A stretch of DNA of 29,409 nt from CAYHWE01 sp964360445 (GTDB lineage: Bacteria > Patescibacteriota > Patescibacteriia > Patescibacteriales > JAKAJF01). Each line of letters begins with the position of its first letter. The first letter of the stretch is position 1. The position numbers and the translations under genes are program-made. The stretch lies in the NCBI GenBank assembly GCA_964360445.1, contig CAYHWE010000008.1:1-29409 (forward strand). The letters run 5' to 3'. Positions 1-5,628 of this stretch are shown one piece after another. Below the pieces are notes generated by a model. The model made no database searches. It was not told the origin of the DNA and saw nothing but the letters and a program-made list of their open reading frames with translations.

Positions 1-420
1 GGAGACGGCCTTCATAACTTTTTGGACGGCATAATCATTGCCGGTTCATTTTTAGTAAGCATTCCGCTCGGCATAGCAACGACACTCGCCGTCATTACTC
101 ATGAAATCCCCCAGGAAATCAGCGACTTCGGAGTTTTGATCCATGCCGGCTATAGCGAATCCAGAGCATTATTCTTGAATTTCTTTTCCGCAATGGCCGC
201 AATGGTCGGCGCCATCTTAACTTTGATAATCGGCACGGAAATCGACGGCTTCATGTATTACATTATCCCCTTCACCGCCGGCGGATTCATCTATATCGCA
301 ACAGCCGACCTGATCCCTGAACTGCACAAAGAAACAAAAGCTTCGAAGTCAGTCAAACAGCTCATCACCATCGTTATCGGCATCGCGATAATGTTGGCGC
401 TGAAATTGGTTACAGAATAA
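1..420 (+). CDS. ZIP family divalent metal transporter, C-terminal fragment (5' end outside window)
   Basis: The reading frame is open from base 1, so the gene starts upstream of the window and only the last 139 codons are seen. Two ZIP signature helices are present: HNFLDG (fragment residues 5-10) and HEIPQE (34-39). Their His, Asn, Asp and Glu residues line the metal pathway in ZIP transporters, which move Zn2+, Fe2+ or similar ions into the cytoplasm. Further hydrophobic segments follow, at about residues 56-74, 80-97 and 119-136, as expected for the C-terminal half of a ZIP protein. It is the only plus-strand gene here and converges on ddl. The metal cannot be told from this fragment. Family assignment is firm; the missing N-terminus prevents subfamily placement. 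Confidence 0.9.
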   Translation, partial: GDGLHNFLDGIIIAGSFLVSIPLGIATTLAVITHEIPQEISDFGVLIHAGYSESRALFLNFFSAMAAMVGAILTLIIGTEIDGFMYYIIPFTAGGFIYIATADLIPELHKETKASKSVKQLITIVIGIAIMLALKLVTE

Positions 421-425
421 TTATT

Positions 426-441
426 GTTTATAAAAATAAAC
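426..441 (+). terminator. weak AT-rich hairpin between convergent ZIP and ddl genes
   Basis: GTTTAT-AAAA-ATAAAC forms a 6-bp stem directly after the ZIP stop codon and is followed by TTTATTTATT. It could end the plus-strand transcript, but the stem is AT-rich and weak, so this is a tentative call. Confidence 0.3.
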
Positions 442-446
442 TTTAT

Positions 447-1463
447 TTATTCTAACGCTAATTTAATTAACCTATCTATAAGTTCATTATACTTTATCCC
501 GCCATGTTCCCATAATTTCGGATACATGCTGGAAGATGTGAATCCCGGAAGCGTATTGATTTCATTTACAAAGAATTCGCCTGCCTGCGCAGGCAGGCCA
601 TTCTCTTTCAAGAAAAAATCCACTCTCCCCAATCCTTTACATTCTAAAACTTTAAAAACTTTTACTGCCAATTCCTGCGCTTTTTTAATCTGGTCATCCG
701 ATAGCTTCGCCGGTATTTCCAATGTCGCGCCATTCTCGTCCAAATATTTTGTCTCATACGCATAAAAATCATCATGCACGACAATCTCGCCCGGGATAGA
801 AGCGATCGGATCATCATTTCCTAAAACCGCGACTTCGATTTCCCGCGCTTTTATAAATTCCTCAATAATTATTTTCCGATCATATTTGAACGCCTCTCTC
901 GCTCCGACCAAAAATTCCTCTTCATTCCGCGCCTTGCTAATTCCGACCGACGAACCAAGATTTGCCGGCTTAATAAACAAAGGCAACCCAAGTTCTTTTG
1001 TAATTTCCTCAAAATCCAATTTTTCCGACCTCCTGAAAACTAAAAATTTCCCAATCGGCAATCCTGCATCGCGCAATAGTCTTTTCATTACATCCTTGTC
1101 CATCCCTACAGCCGAACCCAAAACACCAGCGCCGACAAACGGCACGTTCGCCAATTCCAATAAGCCCTGCACAGTCCCATCCTCGCCGAATGGTCCGTGC
1201 AAAACCGGAAAAACAACATCAATTTTATCTCGTTTTTCCGGATCAGCTAAATTTACAATCTCATTTTTTACTAATACAATCTGCTCGCCTCCGGAAAAAA
1301 AATCATCAGCCCTATGCCAATTTCCACCTTTATCAATCCCAATCAGAACAGGATCATATTTTTCCTTATCCAAAGCCTCAAAAATATTTTTCGCCGACCT
1401 GATTGAAACTTCATGTTCAGCCGATTGTCCGCCAAAAAGGATGGCGAGTTTAAGTTTGTTCAT
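447..1463 (-). CDS. ddl: D-alanine--D-alanine ligase
   Basis: An ATP-grasp enzyme that joins two D-alanines for the peptidoglycan stem peptide, in the cytoplasm. Visible signatures are GGQSAEHEVS (residues 11-20, with catalytic Glu16), HGPFGEDG (89-96), IKPANLGSSVGISK (164-177, with the active-site serine at about 171), and the metal-binding NEINTLPGFT (300-309). At 338 residues it is within the family range. The odd feature is LPAQAG at 290-295. It interrupts the usual ENG-EFFVNEIN stretch and is encoded by a perfect 20-bp palindrome, so it looks like an 18-bp in-frame insertion. The ATG lies 20 bases after the upstream membrane-protein stop, with no Shine-Dalgarno sequence. Its presence implies that the cell makes peptidoglycan. 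Confidence 0.96.
   Translation of the reverse strand: MNKLKLAILFGGQSAEHEVSIRSAKNIFEALDKEKYDPVLIGIDKGGNWHRADDFFSGGEQIVLVKNEIVNLADPEKRDKIDVVFPVLHGPFGEDGTVQGLLELANVPFVGAGVLGSAVGMDKDVMKRLLRDAGLPIGKFLVFRRSEKLDFEEITKELGLPLFIKPANLGSSVGISKARNEEEFLVGAREAFKYDRKIIIEEFIKAREIEVAVLGNDDPIASIPGEIVVHDDFYAYETKYLDENGATLEIPAKLSDDQIKKAQELAVKVFKVLECKGLGRVDFFLKENGLPAQAGEFFVNEINTLPGFTSSSMYPKLWEHGGIKYNELIDRLIKLALE
579..598. repeat. perfect 20-bp palindrome inside ddl
   Basis: GCCTGCCTGC followed by its exact reverse complement GCAGGCAGGC. It encodes the LPAQAG insertion in Ddl. It is GC-rich while its surroundings are AT-rich, which suggests an inserted repeat rather than native coding sequence. Confidence 0.85.
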
Positions 1464-1483
1464 AGTTTTTATTTATCCATTTT

Positions 1484-2089
1484 CTATTTCTCTGTCTCCA
1501 AAATGACAGCGGGAGAAATTTTAAAAATTTTCTTGCGATACACAGCAAAAATTAAAAATGCATTTATAAGTACAAAATAAACAGGAAAAGCGTAAGATGA
1601 GAAATCCCATATTTTTATAGCGAAAAAACCTGTAAACGCGCTTAATAATGCGGCCATATACTCGCCCGCTATTTCCGTTTCCGGATGCCTCCATGACTTT
1701 ACAAAAGTAGGTAATGCCGCAAATCCATCGCTCACCATGGCAAAAATGATCGCGACAATCGGTTCTTTCGTTATACCCCAAAGCACCAAGGCCCATACCG
1801 AAAAAAAGCCGCACAGATAATCAAACCCCCTCAATCTCCAATATGAATTCGGATTTATGAAAGAAGCGATAAAAACCAATAATGCGCCAAATCCAGCTGC
1901 AAATACAGGAATTGCCGCCCACCCCGCCCCATCCATAAACGCAGCCGCCGCCCCGATCAAAGGAGCAACAGCCCACATCAACCAAGTAACCCTGTTCGGT
2001 TTCGTATTTCCCCGCAAAGTTTCTTTTATATAAAGAAATATGCCGAATAACTGGACAGCCGCTCCTATTAAGACTAAATATTGAAGCAT
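1484..2089 (-). CDS. multi-pass membrane protein of unknown function
   Basis: I do not recognise the family with confidence. The 201-residue protein has six or seven likely membrane segments, at about residues 3-22, 37-54, 57-77, 90-108, 112-128, 143-159 and 167-187. Two cytoplasm-like linkers look loosely alike: a KET-x-R-x3-KPNRVTWLMW stretch near residues 22-39, and VKSWRHPETEIAGEYMAAL near 128-148. A duplicated helix bundle of the PQ-loop type is possible, but this is only a weak inference. The gene lies 7 bases after the SGNH hydrolase and 20 bases before ddl, which suggests co-transcription with a cell-envelope theme. No Shine-Dalgarno sequence is visible before the ATG. Confidence 0.75.
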   Translation of the reverse strand: MLQYLVLIGAAVQLFGIFLYIKETLRGNTKPNRVTWLMWAVAPLIGAAAAFMDGAGWAAIPVFAAGFGALLVFIASFINPNSYWRLRGFDYLCGFFSVWALVLWGITKEPIVAIIFAMVSDGFAALPTFVKSWRHPETEIAGEYMAALLSAFTGFFAIKIWDFSSYAFPVYFVLINAFLIFAVYRKKIFKISPAVILETEK

Positions 2090-2096
2090 AATATTT

Positions 2097-2681
2097 TTAA
2101 AAAATTTGTTTCTTTACGACCTCAAATATTTTCTTGTGTCCTGCTGCATTTGGGTGCAGCCCATCTTCAAAATCAGAATTGTCCAGCAAGCCGAATATAT
2201 CTATAAATTTAATATCATATTTATTGCAGACATTTTTCATTATATTATTATACTCTTCAATAAGTTCATTGGTATAGCATAAATCACACCAAGAAACCGG
2301 CACAGTTTTTGATTCATCACAATTCTTAAAACTAATAAAAATTATATTTTCTGTTAACGCCTTAGCTCTTTTTATAATTGTTTCAATATTCTTTTCAAAT
2401 TGATCAGCCGGAACAAGGCTCTCTTTAGTATTCTTATCATATGCCGCGTCATTTCCGCCGGTTTGGAATATAAGAGTATCTGCCCTTCTGATTTTTGCCT
2501 CCGATTCAAATCTTGCCAAAATAGTTTCCGTAGTCCCGCCGGAAATGCTTAAATTATAAATTTCCGTTTCCCCCTCATCTTTTTTAATAAAATCAAACCA
2601 AAGCCGATTTACCCAACCGCCTTTCTCTAGGTCATAAGCACCCCAAGCAGTGCTGTCTCCGAATACGCAGATTATTGGCAT
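2097..2681 (-). CDS. SGNH/GDSL-type esterase or hydrolase
   Basis: A 194-residue SGNH hydrolase with all blocks visible: nucleophile Ser10 in FGDSTAWG, the oxyanion glycine in SISGG (44-49), Asn77 in TGGND (block III), and the Asp173/His176 pair in DGLHPNAAGH (block V). Such enzymes cleave esters or thioesters on lipids, acylated sugars or peptidoglycan. The substrate cannot be read from the sequence. There is no signal peptide, so it probably acts in the cytoplasm. The gene follows tRNA-Ser by 24 bases and precedes the membrane protein and ddl in the same direction. The length matches single-domain TesA-like or GDSL family members. Confidence 0.9.
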   Translation of the reverse strand: MPIICVFGDSTAWGAYDLEKGGWVNRLWFDFIKKDEGETEIYNLSISGGTTETILARFESEAKIRRADTLIFQTGGNDAAYDKNTKESLVPADQFEKNIETIIKRAKALTENIIFISFKNCDESKTVPVSWCDLCYTNELIEEYNNIMKNVCNKYDIKFIDIFGLLDNSDFEDGLHPNAAGHKKIFEVVKKQIF

Positions 2682-2705
2682 ATTTAGATAAATCTTAAAA
2701 TTAAT

Positions 2706-2795
2706 TGGCGGAAGGTGAGGGATTCGAACCCTCGAAGAGATTTCTCCCTTATCCGCTTTCCAAGCGAACGCACTCGGCCACTATGCGAACCTTCC
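2706..2795 (-). tRNA. tRNA-Ser (anticodon GGA), CCA end encoded
   Basis: The acceptor stem GGAAGGT pairs with ACCTTCC, followed by discriminator G and a genomically encoded CCA (2706-2708). The anticodon stem TTCGC/GCGGA closes the loop TTGGAAA, with anticodon GGA at 2759-2761, reading UCC and UCU serine codons. The long variable arm (around GGGAGAAATCTC) is the hallmark of a class II serine tRNA. The T arm is GAGGG-TTCGAAT-CCCTC. It sits between dsbA and the SGNH hydrolase, close to a C/G-run repeat at 2798-2840. Confidence 0.97.
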
Positions 2796-2797
2796 TT

Positions 2798-2840
2798 AAT
2801 CCCCCTATACCCCCCTTTTTTTCCAAAAGGGGGTTTTTCA
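2798..2840. repeat. C-run/G-run repeat unit next to tRNA-Ser, related to the ligA insert
   Basis: Begins AATCCCCCTATACCCCCC and folds back through CCCCCTTTT / AAAAGGGGG (9-bp stem, 2811-2819 with 2825-2833), followed by TTTTTC. The same order of blocks (AATCCCCCTA, CCCCCCTTT, AAGGGGG, TTTTTC) occurs inside ligA at 7420-7456, so the two appear to be members of one dispersed repeat family. Confidence 0.7.
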
Positions 2841-2880
2841 GTGTAATCACGTGCTTTCACGTGCTAATCAGTGGTTCAGA

Positions 2881-3570
2881 CTACTTCAACTTCCTCTCAA
2901 TGATCTTCTTCATCCCCGACTGCTGTCTACCCTCGCTATCCTTATAATCCTCAAACGGGATAGCGCCGATCACGAATTCTCCGTTTACAAATGTTGTCGG
3001 GGTTCCGGTTACGCCCACACTCTTCCCTTCCAACATCTGTTTCTGCACTTTTTCTTTATATTTATCCGTTTCTAAACACTGGTTGAATTTCGCCTGATCC
3101 AATCCTAATTCTTTCGCGTCATTCTTGAACTCCGCTATACTGAATTTCTTATCTTCATTATCTTCAAAAAGCTTATCGTGCATTTCCCAGAATTTTCCTT
3201 GCTCTGCCGCGCATTCGGAAGCGATTGCCGCCGGCATCGCATCTTTATGGAAAGCTAAAGGAAAATGCCTGAACGTGATTGCAATCTTGTCTCCGAATTC
3301 CGCTTTTACCTTTTCAATCGTATCCACGAAACGGGCGCAATATGGGCATTCAAAATCACTATAAATTATCATCTGCACCGGCGCATTTAAATCTCCTATC
3401 AAATGATCATTTTTGCTGATTGGTGATAAATTTTGCGCCTGTTTTTGCTCTTGCTGTTCACCCTGATTATCATCTTGCTTTTTCGCTTCTTCCCTAACTC
3501 CCCAATACACGATACCTGAAATCAATAATATAGTTACGATTATTCCAATTATCAAATTTTTCTTAGTCAT
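2881..3570 (-). CDS. membrane-anchored DsbA-like thiol:disulfide oxidoreductase
   Basis: A 229-residue thioredoxin-fold protein with one N-terminal membrane anchor (about residues 5-24) and a Gln/Lys-rich linker (30-50). The catalytic CPYC motif is at 75-78 in SDFECPYC, and the cis-proline is Pro191 in GVTGTPTTFVNG. The helical insertion between them (about 110-170) is the DsbA/BdbD arrangement. It should face outside the membrane and form or reshuffle disulfides in secreted proteins. Possible clients encoded nearby are the two pilins, each with a cysteine pair in its C-terminal half, and the Cys-containing surface protein; this link is an inference. CPYC, rather than DsbA's CPHC, leaves the redox direction open. 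It follows gatA by 76 AT-rich bases. Confidence 0.9.
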   Translation of the reverse strand: MTKKNLIIGIIVTILLISGIVYWGVREEAKKQDDNQGEQQEQKQAQNLSPISKNDHLIGDLNAPVQMIIYSDFECPYCARFVDTIEKVKAEFGDKIAITFRHFPLAFHKDAMPAAIASECAAEQGKFWEMHDKLFEDNEDKKFSIAEFKNDAKELGLDQAKFNQCLETDKYKEKVQKQMLEGKSVGVTGTPTTFVNGEFVIGAIPFEDYKDSEGRQQSGMKKIIERKLK

Positions 3571-3646
3571 ACATGAAAATTTTAAATAATAAATTTTAAC
3601 TATTTTACGTCTTTTTTATTTTAAATTTAAAACTTAAAATTTAAAA

Positions 3647-5131
3647 TTATATAACCGGCTTTCTCTTATTCCACTCCGTTTCTTTCTCATAATTATACCC
3701 GACCCTCATCAACAAATCTTCCTTGAATCTGCCCGCAATCAACTGCATGCCGACCGGCATTTCAGTTTCGCCATCCTCAGGTTTTGTAAATCCGCAAGGA
3801 ATCGAAATCGCTGGCAATCCAGCCAAGGATGCGCCGGTGACAAAAATATCCTCCAGATACATCTTCAACGGATCAGCTGCCTGCTCCCCGATCTTGAAAG
3901 CCGGATGCGGCGAGGTCGGAGTCAATAAACAATCAACTTCTTCCAAAACTTTATCCATTTCTTCTTTAATTTTCGTCCTTACCTTTTGCGCTTGCAGATA
4001 ATATGCGTCATAATAACCGGCGGATAAGGCGTAAGTGCCGAGCATTATCCTTCTCTTTGCTTCCGGACCGAATCCTTTGCCGCGGCTCTTGGCGTAAATA
4101 TCGAACAAGCTATGCATGCCATTCTGTTCTTTTGTTTCACTATAACCGTATTTGATTCCATCAAATCTGGCCAAGTTTGAACTGACCTCGGAAGGGGTGA
4201 TGATATAATAAACCGGGATACCGTATTTTGTGTGCGGCAAACTGACTTCTTTGAATTCAGCGCCCATCTCTTTCAATTTTCCAATCGCTTTTTCAATTTG
4301 CTCGGTAACGCCCTTGCTTGTTCCTGGAATGAAATATTCTTTTGGTAAACCGATTTTCACTCCACGCAGATCCTTTTTCAATCCGACTTCATAATCATCA
4401 ACCGGCGCCGGCACAGTTGTCGCGTCTAAACGGTCTTCACCTGCAATCATTTTTTCAACAATAGCCGCATCCTCGACAGTCTTCGTGATCGGGCCCGGCA
4501 CATCCGTCGAGCTGGTCATAGATATCAAACCGAATCTTGATCCGCGTCCATAAGTCGGCTTCAAGCCGACTGTCCCGCAAAAAGCAGCCGGACATCTGAC
4601 CGATCCGCCCGTATCTGTGCCCAAAGCGAAAATACACATATCCGCCGCAACGGCCGCCGCGGAACCGCCGGAAGATCCTCCGGGTACGCGCGTGATATCC
4701 CAAGGATTGCGAGTCGCGCCAAAAGCGCTGTTTTCAGTAGAAGCGCCGTGCGCGAATTCATCCAGATTGGTTTTTCCCAATAGCACGGCTCCAGCCTCTT
4801 TCAATTTTTTTACGATTGTCGCATCGAATGGCGCGATATAATCCGCAAGCATTTTCGAAGAAGCTGTTGTCTTCACTCCGCGAGTCAAAATATTGTCTTT
4901 GCATAAATACGGGATTCCCAACAATCCGCCCTTCTCCCCGTTCGCGCGCCTTTCGTCCGCCTTTTTCGCCGCCTCCAAAGCTTCCTTCTCGCAAACAGTC
5001 AAACAAGCTTTAACCTTGTTATCAACCTCTTTGATGCGCGCCAAACAAGCCTTGGTTAATTCGACCGAGGTCACTTCTCCTTTTACAAGCATTTCACTCG
5101 CTTGTTTTATAGTTAATTCGTTTAGATTCAT
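3647..5131 (-). CDS. gatA: Asp-tRNA(Asn)/Glu-tRNA(Gln) amidotransferase subunit A
   Basis: The amidase subunit of the GatCAB transamidosome. It hydrolyses glutamine to supply ammonia for converting misacylated Glu-tRNA(Gln) and/or Asp-tRNA(Asn). The Ser-cisSer-Lys triad is visible: Lys78 in YLCKDN, the cis-Ser at 153 in GGSSGGS (151-157), and Ser177 in GTDTGGSVR. The 494-residue length is normal. The downstream motif reads GLKPTYGRGSRFGL where many homologues have RVSRFGL, a conservative difference. It follows gatC by 108 AT-rich bases containing an inverted repeat. gatB, which holds the tRNA kinase/amide-transfer domain, is not in this window and must be elsewhere. Confidence 0.97.
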   Translation of the reverse strand: MNLNELTIKQASEMLVKGEVTSVELTKACLARIKEVDNKVKACLTVCEKEALEAAKKADERRANGEKGGLLGIPYLCKDNILTRGVKTTASSKMLADYIAPFDATIVKKLKEAGAVLLGKTNLDEFAHGASTENSAFGATRNPWDITRVPGGSSGGSAAAVAADMCIFALGTDTGGSVRCPAAFCGTVGLKPTYGRGSRFGLISMTSSTDVPGPITKTVEDAAIVEKMIAGEDRLDATTVPAPVDDYEVGLKKDLRGVKIGLPKEYFIPGTSKGVTEQIEKAIGKLKEMGAEFKEVSLPHTKYGIPVYYIITPSEVSSNLARFDGIKYGYSETKEQNGMHSLFDIYAKSRGKGFGPEAKRRIMLGTYALSAGYYDAYYLQAQKVRTKIKEEMDKVLEEVDCLLTPTSPHPAFKIGEQAADPLKMYLEDIFVTGASLAGLPAISIPCGFTKPEDGETEMPVGMQLIAGRFKEDLLMRVGYNYEKETEWNKRKPVI

Positions 5132-5171
5132 GATAATTTTTAATTTTATAATTTTTAATTTTATAAATAAT

Positions 5172-5217
5172 ATTTTAATATCCGAATATTTAATTATTAA
5201 AAATTTGGATATTATTT
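5172..5217. repeat. AT-rich inverted repeat between gatC and gatA
   Basis: TTTTAATATCC near 5172-5182 faces GGATATTATTTAAA near 5206-5219, with the core arms AATATCC and GGATATT. The rest of the spacer is runs of ATTTTTAATTTTA. It may be a processing or stability hairpin; no T-run terminator pattern is present. Confidence 0.45.
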
Positions 5218-5239
5218 AAAAATTACAAAATTAAAAATT

Positions 5240-5533
5240 CTACTCGATAACTCTCTTAACCTTGATCTGCCTGCCCTCTAAATCCGGCGCGTCCTTCAAG
5301 GCTAATTCAATTTCTTCCTTATCCCAATTTTTAATTTCATCTGCGCGCAGAATATTATCAAGGCCTGTAATCTGGGCTGTCGGTTCAACGCCGGCAACAT
5401 CAACTTCTTGCAGCTGATCGATATAATTCAAAATATTCGACAATTGGTCGCCATATTTTTCTAGCTCTTCTTCGGTTAATTCCAAGCGAGCCAATTTGGC
5501 GATGTGTTGTATCTGTTCTTTGTTTAATTGCAT
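5240..5533 (-). CDS. gatC: Asp-tRNA(Asn)/Glu-tRNA(Gln) amidotransferase subunit C
   Basis: The small linker subunit that wraps around the GatA-GatB interface. The start MQLNKEQIQHIAKLARLEL matches the family N-terminus; the reading frame extends 8 codons further upstream but only to a non-ATG start, so the ATG at 5533 is chosen. The conserved middle (YGDQLSNILNYIDQLQEVDV) and the later PTAQITGLDNILRADE stretch match GatC. It gives 97 residues, the usual length. It lies between ligA and gatA on the same strand, and both flanking spacers are AT-rich inverted repeats. It ends with TAG, while most genes here end with TAA. Confidence 0.94.
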   Translation of the reverse strand: MQLNKEQIQHIAKLARLELTEEELEKYGDQLSNILNYIDQLQEVDVAGVEPTAQITGLDNILRADEIKNWDKEEIELALKDAPDLEGRQIKVKRVIE

Positions 5534-5551
5534 AATAATGCAAAATGTAAA

Positions 5552-5625
5552 TATCAAAAATTAAAATGACAATGTAAAATTTAAAAATAATTTTGACATT
5601 TTAATCTGTCATTTTATATTTTGAT
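5552..5625. repeat. AT-rich imperfect inverted repeat between ligA and gatC
   Basis: CAAAAATTAAAATGACA (about 5552-5568) faces TGTCATTTTATATTTTG (about 5607-5623). AATGTAAAAT and ATTTTGACATT form a second, inner pairing. The RNA could fold into one long AU-rich stem just before gatC. It could instead be derived from the tandem AT-rich spacer sequence seen across this window. Confidence 0.5.
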
Positions 5626-5628
5626 TTT

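Noticed and set aside
886..1506. Long plus-strand frame opposite ddl, and similar long plus-strand frames opposite secY (14387-15268), rpsE, tuf and fusA
   Set aside because: They are antisense shadows of well-identified genes, show no family features and have low-complexity Ser/Pro/Ile-rich composition typical of reverse frames.
2811..2840. Plus-strand intrinsic terminator (CCCCCTTTT stem plus T5)
   Set aside because: No plus-strand gene lies upstream, and the unit is shared with the ligA insert, so a repeat explains it better.
4455..5006. Overlapping minus-strand frames inside gatA
   Set aside because: They are out-of-frame Arg/Gly-rich products of gatA sequence and lack any recognisable feature.
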